A model generated the notes under the pieces. The model was not told where the DNA came from and searched no databases. It worked only from the letters and a program-made list of their open reading frames with translations. A DNA stretch of 64,000 nt, taken from positions 1 through 64,000 of the forward strand of contig NZ_QFFU01000031.1 in the NCBI RefSeq assembly GCF_003131185.1, given 5' to 3'. The position numbers and the translations under genes were made by a program. Source of the DNA: Pseudomonas ovata (lineage in GTDB: Bacteria > Pseudomonadota > Gammaproteobacteria > Pseudomonadales > Pseudomonadaceae). This document shows positions 17,587-27,385 of this stretch, one piece after another. Position 1 is the stretch's first letter. Each line of letters starts with the position of its first letter.

Positions 17587-20373
17587 TCAACGTGCCGGCA
17601 CCAGCCCGCCAGGAGGCCCGATCAGGTTGCCGCCCCCTGAGCGGTTCTTTCCTGGTTTGTATTCGCACGCCGGGTAGTTGGAGCAGGCCTTGAAGTCGCC
17701 ATAACGCCCGGTGCGGGTGACGATTGCGCCTTGCCCGCAGGCCGGGCAGGAAATGTCATCAATGACCTGGCCCTCGATGTCGGTGATCGTCAAGACCTGG
17801 TCCCTGACCAGTTCCTGGACGAACACCGAGCGCATGCCCTGCACGGTGAACAGCGCCACGCTGCGCCGGGCGCGGGTCAGGGCCACGTAGAACAGCCGGC
17901 GTTCCTCGCCCTGCGGGAAGTCGTCGGCGCCGGGCATGGCCATGCTCAGCACCGGGTCCTCGCTGCGGGTGTTGGGAAAGCTCAGGCGGCGGGCGTGGCT
18001 GATCATGGCCGGCAGGATCACATAGTCGGCTTCGCTGCCCTTGGACCGGTGGATGGTCATGAACGACAACTCGATGCGCTGGCCGTAGCGGGCCTGCCAG
18101 TGCTCGGGCATGTACACCTGATCAGCGTTATAGCGGCCCAGGATCACCACCGAAGCCTTGTCATTGGCCGCACCAAGGTCCTGATACAGCCGTTGCAGGA
18201 ACCCATTGATGGCGTCTCTCAGTTCCTCGCGGTGTTTGACTTGCAACCCTTGCAGCACCGGGCCGTGCGCGGGCGTCTCCGAGCGTACCTGCTTGTCGAG
18301 CTGCGCCGGGTTCTTGCTGACAAAACCGCTGGAAACATCACACAGCGCCTGTGGGCAACGAAAGGTGCGCTCCAGCTTCAGCACCTGGCCGTGGCCGAAC
18401 CACTCGGCAAAGCCGGTCATCACCGAGACGTCGGCGCCGGCAAAGCGGTTGATCGACTGCCAGTCATCGCCCACGGCAAACAGATGCCGCCCCGGCTGTT
18501 GCACCAGGGCACGGCACAGTCGGGCGCGGGCACGGGAGGCGTCCTGGAATTCATCAGCCAGCACCAGGGTAAAGCCTGCGTCGTAGCGCTCCTGCTCCAG
18601 GTGCTCGGCGGCCAGGTTGAGCATGTCTTCGAAATCGATGCTGTGTTCGGCCGCCAGCGCCTGGTCCCAGGCCTGCAAGACCGGCTCGACCAGTTGCAGG
18701 AACAAGCGATAGCGCAGCTTGAAAAAAACGCCCGGCAGTGCGTCCAGCCGCTCTGCCATTGCCTGGGCATCAAGCCCGTTGCTCTTGGCATGACTGATGA
18801 ACGTGCGCAGCAGCACCACCAGTTCGGTGCTTTGCAGCGGCGGTTGGCCGTTGGCCGGGGTGGGGCGTTCAGGGTCCGGCTTGAGCTTGATGCCGCGCTG
18901 GGTCAGGGCCAGGCTCAGGTCCGCCATCCAGTCCTGGTTGCGCAACTGCCAGGAAGTGGTTTCGATCAGGTCGGTGCCTTGCTCCTGATGCAACTGGCGC
19001 TTCCAGATCACGCCCTCCAGATAACCCTCGAAATGCGGCGGCGGCTGGCCATTGGCATCCAGCGCCAGGTGTTCGTGATACAGGTCGATCGCCGGGTAAT
19101 AGAAATCGGGTTTGTACTGGCGATGGTCGGCGCTGGCGGTATCGATCACATAGTTGCGTTCGTACTCATATTCAACACCGTTATAGAACAGCCAGTTGGC
19201 GATCATGCACTCTTCCTGGCTGCGCACCCGCTCGCCGTTCTGGGTGGTGATCAGGCCCTGGCCACTGGCATTCCAGGCATCGGCCGGGGCGTCATCGCCG
19301 AAGTTGGCCAGGTGCCGGCCAAACACCAGGCGGAACATGTCCCATTTGACCCGGAACAGCAGTGAATCAGACTTGAGCTGCTCGATCAGTCCGGTCAGTT
19401 TGCGCAGACCGCTTTGCGCGTCCACCGCCCAGGTCGGAATGTCCGGTTTGCGCCCGGTCGCCTGGCCGATGATGTGCAGGCCCAAGGCATGAAAGGTCGA
19501 GGCTTCGACCTGGGTATCGTCCATCCCCAAGCGTTTGAATGACTGTGCTGCGCGCATTTTCAATTCATCGGCGGCCTGCTTGTTGAAGGCCAGCAGCACG
19601 ATCTGCCCAGGCAGCATCAAGCCACGATCAATGGCATAGGCCGCCTTGGCGATCATGGTCGAGGTCTTGCCGGAGCCGGCGGCGGCCACCACCTGGACCC
19701 GGTTGTCGAAGCAGATCACGGCACGCGCCTGTTCTTCGGTCAGCGGCTTTTTCTCGACGTGATCGAACAGGTGCTTGCAGGCTGCCAGTTCCTGGCGGGT
19801 GTGTTGTTCGTTCAACGCGTGCCAGGTGGCCGGCCAGTCGGCTTGCCAGGCGTTCAGGTCCTGCTCGACGGTCTCGACAAGGCCGTTGACGGCCAAGTGA
19901 TCCTGGACGGATGACGTTCTGAACAGCGCCCACAACGTGTCGTCCGGTAACGGCAGCAGCGGTCGACTGTCCAGCAGGGTCTGCTGGTGTTCCTGAGTGA
20001 TCCAGCGCCGTTCGCCGGCCGCACTGGCCAGTTGTTGGGAAACGACGGTCAACCAGTGCTTGATCTGTACATAGGCTTGATTGAAACGCTCGACGGTCTG
20101 GCGTTCGCGTTGTTTGACCACCACTTCATCAATCGCCGCCTGCAATGACCTGGCCTGGGCATTGGGTAATCCGTTCAGGGTAATTCCCGGCAGGATTACT
20201 TCACTCCAAAGCAGCCCCTTATTGATCAGCGGCGGCAAGCGTTCATCAATGACAATCGCGTAGCGTTGTTCATTGACGATCAAATCGAGTTGTTCTTCGA
20301 TCAGTGTTAATTGCCAGGGCGAAGAACGAGTTATGCGCCGACCCCAAAGGGACGGGGACCATGAATGCGTCAT
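17587..20373 (-). CDS. UvrD/helicase IV-type superfamily 1 helicase with C-terminal topoisomerase-type zinc finger
   Basis: 928 residues with ATG at 20373 (AAGG about eleven bases upstream). The N-terminal 200 residues resemble the helicase IV accessory region. Superfamily-1 motifs follow: Walker A AAAGSGKTSTM near residue 230, LLAFNKQAADEL, motif II VLADEFQDASRAR, VGDDWQSINRFAGA, MTIHRSKGSEADYVILP and FYVALTRARRSV. Between them is an insert with KPDFYYPAIDLYHEHLALD that resembles the nuclease-like module of some helicase IV relatives. The last 40 residues hold a four-cysteine finger (CPACGQGAIV...ACSNYPACEYKPG) of the topoisomerase I type, for binding single-stranded DNA. Likely role in DNA repair or recombination; monocistronic. 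Confidence 0.88.
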   Translation of the reverse strand: MTHSWSPSLWGRRITRSSPWQLTLIEEQLDLIVNEQRYAIVIDERLPPLINKGLLWSEVILPGITLNGLPNAQARSLQAAIDEVVVKQRERQTVERFNQAYVQIKHWLTVVSQQLASAAGERRWITQEHQQTLLDSRPLLPLPDDTLWALFRTSSVQDHLAVNGLVETVEQDLNAWQADWPATWHALNEQHTRQELAACKHLFDHVEKKPLTEEQARAVICFDNRVQVVAAAGSGKTSTMIAKAAYAIDRGLMLPGQIVLLAFNKQAADELKMRAAQSFKRLGMDDTQVEASTFHALGLHIIGQATGRKPDIPTWAVDAQSGLRKLTGLIEQLKSDSLLFRVKWDMFRLVFGRHLANFGDDAPADAWNASGQGLITTQNGERVRSQEECMIANWLFYNGVEYEYERNYVIDTASADHRQYKPDFYYPAIDLYHEHLALDANGQPPPHFEGYLEGVIWKRQLHQEQGTDLIETTSWQLRNQDWMADLSLALTQRGIKLKPDPERPTPANGQPPLQSTELVVLLRTFISHAKSNGLDAQAMAERLDALPGVFFKLRYRLFLQLVEPVLQAWDQALAAEHSIDFEDMLNLAAEHLEQERYDAGFTLVLADEFQDASRARARLCRALVQQPGRHLFAVGDDWQSINRFAGADVSVMTGFAEWFGHGQVLKLERTFRCPQALCDVSSGFVSKNPAQLDKQVRSETPAHGPVLQGLQVKHREELRDAINGFLQRLYQDLGAANDKASVVILGRYNADQVYMPEHWQARYGQRIELSFMTIHRSKGSEADYVILPAMISHARRLSFPNTRSEDPVLSMAMPGADDFPQGEERRLFYVALTRARRSVALFTVQGMRSVFVQELVRDQVLTITDIEGQVIDDISCPACGQGAIVTRTGRYGDFKACSNYPACEYKPGKNRSGGGNLIGPPGGLVPAR

Positions 20374-20513
20374 CCGGAAATTATGCCTTGGGGGTTGAGG
20401 TGTGGGGGGCGACTGGGGTGTCTGGTACGGGGAGGGCAGAGCAGAAAGAGCCAGGAATCGAATAATGGCTTTCGGGCTTGCGGTAAGACGCAAGGATACT
20501 ACCCAATAATGGC

Positions 20514-20545
20514 CTATTGATAAAGCGGCGGACTATTATCAATAG
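20514..20545. promoter_or_regulatory. Perfect 10-base inverted repeat upstream of the helicase gene
   Basis: CTATTGATAA, 12 bases, then TTATCAATAG. A-T rich arms with a 12-base spacer look more like a protein-binding dyad than a terminator. It lies about 140 bases upstream of the helicase start. No regulator is identified. Confidence 0.35.
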
Positions 20546-20644
20546 CTACACAGGGCGCCTGACAAAAGGCTAAAGGGCGGGCACACGATCATCGTGATGA
20601 TTCGTTTATAAGAGACGGTGCCCTCACAGCCAAAACAGCCGTGC

Positions 20645-20684
20645 CCCTGAATAAACAGTATCAGACGCGACTGTTTATTCAGGG
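20645..20684. other. Perfect 14-base inverted repeat (hairpin or dyad)
   Basis: CCCTGAATAAACAG, 12 bases, CTGTTTATTCAGGG. The arms are perfect. Neither side continues into a T-tract, so it is not a standard terminator. It is downstream of the DUF411 gene (minus strand) and could end that transcript, be an operator, or be an end of a decayed element. Confidence 0.5.
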
Positions 20685-20748
20685 TGTGTTGATCAATAAG
20701 AGGGGAGCCGGTTGCGCGGGTAGGGCTTGGCAGGCGGTGGACGCTTTC

Positions 20749-21184
20749 TCAACGCTGCGGATAATCGGCCACCACCACCCGTGCGCCTGCGCCATCGACG
20801 CCGATCACCTGATAGGCGTCCTGGCGCTCGCCGTGCTCCATGCCCGGCGAGCCGACCGGCATGCCCGGCACGGCGATGCCGATCAGTTCCGGGCGCTTAT
20901 TCAGGTCGAGGATCGGCTGCACTGGCACATGGCCTTCGACGAATTGTCCGTTGATCACGCCGGTGTGGCACGAGCCCATGCCCGCCGGCACTCCCAGGCG
21001 CTGCTTGACCGCCGCCATGTCGGTCTCGACATGGTCGTTGACGGTAAAGCCATTGCTTTCCAGGTAGCTGATCCATTTGCTGCAGCAACCACAGTTCGCG
21101 TCGCGGTGCACATCGATGACCGGGGCGGCCAGGGTCTGGGTCATCCAGCCGGCGGCCAGTGCCAGCAGTACAGGACGCAGGGGC

Positions 21185-21207
<23 letters not shown>
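20749..21207 (-). CDS. DUF411 metal-binding protein (CopG-like)
   Basis: 152 residues with a signal peptide (LLALAAGWMTQTLAAP), so probably periplasmic. The DUF411 core is complete: NCGCCSKWISYLESNGF with the CxCC metal motif, GVPAGMGSCHTGVINGQFVEGHVP with Cys and His ligands, then AVPGMPVGSPGME. DUF411 proteins accompany copper and other heavy-metal resistance genes and are thought to bind Cu(I). Its start overlaps the end of the sensor kinase gene by 23 bases, so regulator, kinase and this protein form one operon. The precise metal cannot be read; czcCBA lies about 6 kb away on the other strand. Confidence 0.88.
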
Positions 21208-22653
<1,446 letters not shown>

Positions 22654-22657
<4 letters not shown>

Positions 22658-23328
22658 GGGCGTGCTTCCAGCACATAGCCGACGCCGCGCAGGGTGTGGA
22701 TCAGCTTGCACTCGAACGGATCGTCGATCTTGGCCCGCAGGCGGCGGATCGAGACCTCGACCACGTTGGTGTCGCAATCGAAGTTCATGTCCCAGACCTG
22801 GGAAATGATGCGCGTGCGTGACAGCACCTCGCCGCTGTGACGCATCAGCAGGTGCAGCAGGGCAAATTCCTTGGTGGTCAGGTCGATGCGCCGGCCGGCG
22901 CGAAAGGCCCGGTGCCGACCGTGATCCAGCTCCAGGTCGGCAATGCTCAGCACTTCGGGCGTGCCCGGTTGCTCGCTGCGCCGCAGCAGCGTGCGCACCC
23001 GGGCCAGCAGCTCGGGAAACTCGAACGGCTTGACCAGGTAATCGTCGGCGCCCATGTCCAGGCCCTTGACCCGCTCTTCGAGCCGCCCGCGCGCGGTGAC
23101 CATCATCACCCGGGTCGGGCGCGCCTTGCGCAGCGCCGCCAGTACCTCCCAGCCCTCCATCAGCGGCAGGTTCACATCCAGGATGACCAGTTCGTAATCC
23201 TGTGTGCAGGCCATGTGCAGGCCATCGATACCGGTGCTGGCGATGTCCACCACATAGCCGCTTTCGGTCAGGCCCTGATGCATGTATTCGGCCGTCTTGG
23301 GCTCGTCGTCGACAACAAGAATGCGCAT
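22654..23328 (-). CDS. Heavy-metal response regulator, CusR/CzcR type
   Basis: 224 residues. Receiver domain with DDE near residue 7, phospho-acceptor Asp51 (LVILDVNLPL) and Lys of DYLVKPFEF; winged-helix domain ending NVVEVSIRRLRAKIDDPFECKLIHTLRGVGYVLEARP, which is close to CusR/CopR/CzcR. It heads the operon regulator, kinase, DUF411. A matching 18-base box stands in front of czcCBA at 29068, the most obvious nearby target, although the HprR-like regulator in this window would read a similar sequence. Confidence 0.92.
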
Positions 23329-23449
23329 AGAAAGATCCAGATTCAGGGAGTATCGCCGCCGGCAAGCGTCTCAGGCGCTGTGCCGGGCGCGATTGTGAAG
23401 TCTGGAGTGGCTATAAGGTCAAGCGCTGGACGGGATCTTTATCGGGTAC

Positions 23450-24727
23450 TCACCAGAGTTTGAAGGTGTAGTCCACGTTTACGCGGGTTTCATTGTCGTT
23501 ACGAAACGTTGCAGCGCCGCTCAGGTCACTGCGATAGAACGCATGACGCACCCGAAATGCCAGCCCCTTGGCAACACCGGCTTGCACCACGTACGACAGC
23601 TCAAGGTCCTTGGACGATTCCGCCAGGCTGTTGCCGCCCAGCCTGGGCAGGTCGATATGGTGCCCGCGCAGATAACGCAGCATGCCCTTGAGGCCGGGCG
23701 CGCCGACGGCTGCAAAATCATAGTCGTAGCGTGCCACCCAGGTGCGTTCTCCGGGGTTGACGAAATCGGCGCTCAATGTGCCGTCGCTGAGCACCGCCGG
23801 TTCGCCACCGCCCAGGTAGGGCATGGCGGTGTCTCCGCTCAGGTGCATGTAGCCCAGCCCCAGCGTCTGCGCGCCCAGTTGATAGCTGAGCATGAGCCCG
23901 GCATTGAGGTTATCGACAGGGCCCGCCTCGGCCCGACCGTTCTCGCGGCTGTCGAACAGGCGCAGGTCGCTCTTCAGACGGCCCGGCCCCAAGGGCCAGG
24001 TGTGCAACGCCCCGACGAAATCCTGGGTGTAGATGTCCTGCAGGCGGGCATGGTAATAGCGCAGGGTCAGGGCATCGGTGGCTCGGTAGTCACCGCCGAT
24101 GAAGTCGAACCGCTCAGACAACGCACCGGCCCTGAAGCGGCCGTTGGGCGAGGCCACCGACATCGATTGTTCATCGGTCGAGTCACGCAGGTTGACCCGG
24201 TCCATGCGTCCGGCGTGCAGGGTCAGGCGCTCAATGGCATCGCTGGTGACCTGGGTGCCACGAAACGATTGCGGCAATAGCCGTGCCGGGCTGGCCGTGA
24301 TCACCGGCAGGTTCGGGAACTGGGTGCCGTAGCTGAATCGGGTCTGGTCGAGGCGGGCCTTGAGGGTCGCCCCCAGTTCCGAGTATTCATCCCGGGCCTG
24401 GCGGGTCTGCGGGTCGAAGGGCAGCAACTGGGTGCCGGTGTGCTGCGCCGATGAGTCGAGCCGCAGGCCCAACAGGCCGGTCAGGTCGAGGCCAAAACCG
24501 GCCCGGCCTTCGGTGAACCCCGATTGCGCCTTGAAGATGAAACCCTGTGCCCATTCGCGCGCGGCCGGGTAGGGGGTGTCACCCTTGAAGTCGCGGTCCA
24601 GGTAGTAGTTGCGTGCCGTCACGCTGAAACCGGACTCGTCCAGAAAGCCTGCCACGGCGCTGTACGACGCGCAGGCGGCAGCCACGCCCAGCCCATACAG
24701 GCTGGCGATTCGATAGCGAGAGATCAT
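23450..24727 (-). CDS. OprD-family outer-membrane porin of the aromatic oxygenase operon
   Basis: 425 residues with ATG at 24727 giving a signal peptide (SLYGLGVAAACASYSAVAG). The family start is clear: FLDESGFSVTARNYYLDRDF, then EWAQGFIFKAQSGFTEG and GFGLDLTGLLGLRLDSS; the end (LELSYVVQAGVAKGLAFRVR, then VNVDYTFKLW) is standard for OprD porins that pass small carboxylates and aromatic acids. It follows the MFS gene by 37 bases and is the last gene of the vanB/vanA-type unit, comparable to VanP-like porins of vanillate operons. Substrate by context only. Confidence 0.9.
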   Translation of the reverse strand: MISRYRIASLYGLGVAAACASYSAVAGFLDESGFSVTARNYYLDRDFKGDTPYPAAREWAQGFIFKAQSGFTEGRAGFGLDLTGLLGLRLDSSAQHTGTQLLPFDPQTRQARDEYSELGATLKARLDQTRFSYGTQFPNLPVITASPARLLPQSFRGTQVTSDAIERLTLHAGRMDRVNLRDSTDEQSMSVASPNGRFRAGALSERFDFIGGDYRATDALTLRYYHARLQDIYTQDFVGALHTWPLGPGRLKSDLRLFDSRENGRAEAGPVDNLNAGLMLSYQLGAQTLGLGYMHLSGDTAMPYLGGGEPAVLSDGTLSADFVNPGERTWVARYDYDFAAVGAPGLKGMLRYLRGHHIDLPRLGGNSLAESSKDLELSYVVQAGVAKGLAFRVRHAFYRSDLSGAATFRNDNETRVNVDYTFKLW

Positions 24728-24764
24728 TGCATGTGCCCTTTTTATGGGGGTTGTCGGCTGCCGT

Positions 24765-26099
24765 TTACAGGTTGGTCGCGCTGCGCAGGGGCTGGACCGA
24801 TTGGGCCTTGAGCAGGCCGACGATAAGTGCGGCGAGCACAAAGGCCAGGCCGAACAGCCCATACAGGTCGGCCGGTTGCCAGTGCGCATCGATCAGTTGG
24901 CCGGCCACCAGCGGTGAAGCAATCGCACCCGCCCGGCCGATGCCAATTCCCCAGCCCAGGCCGGTGACCCGCTGGCCGGCGGCGTAGATCGTCGGGGTCA
25001 AGGCGTAGAGGCCGGCGACGCAGCCATTGACGAAAATGCCGATCAGCACCACCAGCGCGAAGGTCACGGCCAGGTTGTCGGTGAACCTGACAAACCCGGC
25101 CACCAGCACCGCATTGATCAGCAGGTAGACCATCAATACCCGTGACAGGCGAAAGCGCGCTGCCAGCAGGCCGACCAGGGCGGTGCCGAAGATGCCGCCC
25201 ACGTTGAGCAATACGCCGCCGGTGATGCCTTGCTGGTTGGACAGCCCGGCCGCCACCAGCAGGCGCGGGGTCCAGCTCATGACGAAGTAGAAACCGAACA
25301 TCACCAGAAAAAAGGCCGCCCAGATCAGCAGCGTCGAGCGCAGCAAGGGCGCCGAGAACAACCGGGCAAAGGTGGTGCGCAAGGACGGGCTGGCGCTGTG
25401 GGTGATAGTCGGCAGGTATTCGATGCCGGCCAGCTTCACCGCGCGCAACAGGCGATTGGCTCGCGCCAGCGCCCCGGTCGGCTGGCGCGACAGCAAAAAG
25501 GCCAACGATTCGGGCAACCACAGCCATAGCACTGGCAGGGTCGCCAGCGTGACCAGTCCGCCGCACAGGAACACCGAGCGCCAGCCCAGCGCCGGGATCA
25601 TCTGCGTGGCGATCAGCCCGCCGAGGGTCGCGCCCAGCGCATACGCGGTGCTTTGCAGGCTGATGGCCAGGCCGCGCCAGCGCTTGTTGGCGTACTCGCC
25701 GGCAATCACATAACTGCTGGCCAGGATGCCGCCGATGCCCAGCCCGGTCAGCAGCCGCCAGGCGCCCAGCACCAGCGGCGAGCCGGCCTGTGACGAGGCG
25801 ACCATGCCGGCACCGGCCACGCCCACGCACAACAGGATCAAAGGGCGGCGACCGAAGCGGTCGGCCCACGGCGCGATAAACAGCGAGCCGATGGCCATGC
25901 CCACCAGGCCGGCGCTGAGTAAGTAGCCCAGGCGGGTGCCGGACAGGCTCCATTCGGCCGACACGGAGGCGGCGGTAAAGGCCATGACCAGCACGTCAAA
26001 ACCATCGAGCATATTGATCAGGAAGCAGAGCGCGACCACGCCCCATTGAAACCTGACCATGGGTTTTTCATCCATCTGCAGTCCGATCGATGCGGGCAT
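24765..26099 (-). CDS. MFS transporter, aromatic acid:H+ symporter type
   Basis: 444 residues with about 12 helices. The opening MVRFQWGVVALCFLINMLDGFDVLVMAF matches the aromatic-acid symporter family (PcaK, VanK, BenK), where the Asp pair of DGFD in helix 1 is important. The loop motif APWADRFGRRPLIL follows helix 2 and LTGLGIGGILASSYVIAGEY forms helix 4. It lies between the Rieske oxygenase gene and the OprD porin on one strand, so the inner-membrane carrier, porin and enzymes form one uptake and demethylation unit. Substrate not determined. Confidence 0.9.
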   Translation of the reverse strand: MPASIGLQMDEKPMVRFQWGVVALCFLINMLDGFDVLVMAFTAASVSAEWSLSGTRLGYLLSAGLVGMAIGSLFIAPWADRFGRRPLILLCVGVAGAGMVASSQAGSPLVLGAWRLLTGLGIGGILASSYVIAGEYANKRWRGLAISLQSTAYALGATLGGLIATQMIPALGWRSVFLCGGLVTLATLPVLWLWLPESLAFLLSRQPTGALARANRLLRAVKLAGIEYLPTITHSASPSLRTTFARLFSAPLLRSTLLIWAAFFLVMFGFYFVMSWTPRLLVAAGLSNQQGITGGVLLNVGGIFGTALVGLLAARFRLSRVLMVYLLINAVLVAGFVRFTDNLAVTFALVVLIGIFVNGCVAGLYALTPTIYAAGQRVTGLGWGIGIGRAGAIASPLVAGQLIDAHWQPADLYGLFGLAFVLAALIVGLLKAQSVQPLRSATNL

Positions 26100-26103
26100 G
26101 GCG

Positions 26104-26190
26104 TCAGGCTCCGTTCAGGGTGTGCAGGGCAACAGGCAAATGGCGGGCGGCCGAAGCCAGCCCACGGCGAATGGGGCAAATGAGGAACAT
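26104..26190 (-). CDS. Possible 28-residue leader ORF upstream of the MFS gene
   Basis: A short frame starts at 26190 after AAGGTATCGCC, a reasonable ribosome site, and stops five bases before the MFS start. It encodes MFLICPIRRGLASAARHL and ten further residues. Such a position allows translational coupling or attenuation, but the peptide has no recognised domain and could be chance. Without it, the 172-base gap between oxygenase and carrier genes has no content I can explain. Confidence 0.25.
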   Translation of the reverse strand: MFLICPIRRGLASAARHLPVALHTLNGA

Positions 26191-26271
26191 GGCGATACCT
26201 TTTTGTTTTTGTGGTCAGTGGCGCATGCAGGGCGGCTCGGAATGAGCCTGTTTCAGCGATCTACACCGGGT

Positions 26272-27345
26272 TCACGAAGCCAGGCGCAACCGCTCGATGA
26301 TCCGTCGTGCGCGGTTGGCGCCGGCGTCGACGTGAATGTCGATCATGGGGCGTGTACCGAAGCGGCACATGTTGCGGTACTGGGCCTCGATGATCTGTTT
26401 GTCTTCGTCGAAGGTCAGGATGGTCTGCTCGATGACCTTGGCCTTGACCGCCTCGGCATCGTGTTCAGGGTTGGTGGCCATGGTCCAGAAGTAATGGCTG
26501 GTGGTGTCGGTCTCGGGCGTGACGCCATGAAAGCCGCGCATGTGAAAGCCGCCACGCTGCGGGTCATTGAGATCGTCGCTGCCAGCGTCGACCGCGCCGG
26601 TCCAGATGCGCAGATGACTGACATGAAACTCGATTTCCTGCCAGCGATCGATCTTGTCCTTGAACGGATAGGCGGCGCTGTAGGTCGGTGGCGGCACCGA
26701 GTCCGGCATATGGCGCACCACGCGCACGACGTGGTCGTCGCCTTCGACACGCATGTGCGCATTCATGTGGATGCCGGCATTGCCGCCGATGGTACGCAGG
26801 TGCACATAGCCCAGGTGGCTGAGGTCCATGAGGTTGTCGTGGATCAGTTGATAGGGCGCGTCGTAGTGGTACACGCTGCCGTCGAACAGGTATTTGCCGC
26901 TGCTGTGCACGTCATAGACCGGTGGCTCGCACAACGGCTCGGGATGCGCGGCGCTGCCAAACCAGATCCAGACGATCTGGTCCTGCTCACGCACCGGATA
27001 GGCCGACACCCGCGCCTTGCCGGGGATCTTGTCCTGCCCCGGGATCTCGATGCAGCGGCCGCCTTCGTCGAACAGCAGACCGTGATAGCCACAGCGCAGG
27101 CCGCCGGCTTCAAGCGTGCCGTTGGACAAGGGCAGGGCGCGATGACAGCAGCGGTCTTCCAGCGCCGCGACCTGGCCGTCGGCGGTGCGAAACAGCACCA
27201 CGGGGGTGTTCAGCAAGGTGCGTCCCAGCGGTTTGTCCTGCAGCTCCCAGGCCAGGGCCGCGACGTACCATTGGTCCAGGGCAAAGCGTGGCGTGGCCGG
27301 TGCGGCGGCGTCATGGGCGAGCGCTTGAGCGGTGGATGAGGTCAT
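26272..27345 (-). CDS. VanA-type Rieske non-haem iron oxygenase (aromatic O-demethylase/oxygenase subunit)
   Basis: 357 residues; ATG at 27345 has GGAG at usual distance. The Rieske [2Fe-2S] motif is complete (Cys66, His68, Cys85, His88 in CCHRALPLS...RCGYHG), followed by the mononuclear iron region NLMDLSHLGYVH. The C-terminal part (VDRWQEIEF-like DRWQEIEFHVSHLRIWTG, then TPETDTTSHYFWTMATN) belongs to the vanillate O-demethylase type, but differs noticeably from the P. putida VanA I remember, so the substrate may be another methoxy- or side-chain-bearing aromatic acid. It takes electrons from the VanB-type reductase encoded 40 bases upstream. Cytoplasmic. Confidence 0.85.
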   Translation of the reverse strand: MTSSTAQALAHDAAAPATPRFALDQWYVAALAWELQDKPLGRTLLNTPVVLFRTADGQVAALEDRCCHRALPLSNGTLEAGGLRCGYHGLLFDEGGRCIEIPGQDKIPGKARVSAYPVREQDQIVWIWFGSAAHPEPLCEPPVYDVHSSGKYLFDGSVYHYDAPYQLIHDNLMDLSHLGYVHLRTIGGNAGIHMNAHMRVEGDDHVVRVVRHMPDSVPPPTYSAAYPFKDKIDRWQEIEFHVSHLRIWTGAVDAGSDDLNDPQRGGFHMRGFHGVTPETDTTSHYFWTMATNPEHDAEAVKAKVIEQTILTFDEDKQIIEAQYRNMCRFGTRPMIDIHVDAGANRARRIIERLRLAS

Positions 27346-27385
27346 GAGGGTCTCCAGGGGCACGGTTGTTGTTTTGAGGGGGCGA

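Larger units (their letters stand above)
20374..20748. other. Intergenic region with two strong inverted repeats
   Basis: About 375 bases without a convincing gene. It is richer in A/T than its surroundings and holds two perfect inverted repeats (20514-20545 and 20645-20684), listed separately. The helicase promoter must lie in the part next to 20374. A small structured RNA or small-protein gene cannot be excluded but nothing supports one. Confidence 0.6.

Noticed and set aside
20645..20684. LexA (SOS) box reading of CTGTTTATTCAG
   Set aside because: Pseudomonad LexA sites need CTG-N10-CAG; here the spacing is six, and the longer perfect repeat explains the sequence better.
22658..23365. In-frame extension of the sensor kinase over the response regulator gene
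   Set aside because: The extra 236 residues are a shadow of the regulator in another frame; the ATGA overlap at 22654-22657 gives the true start.
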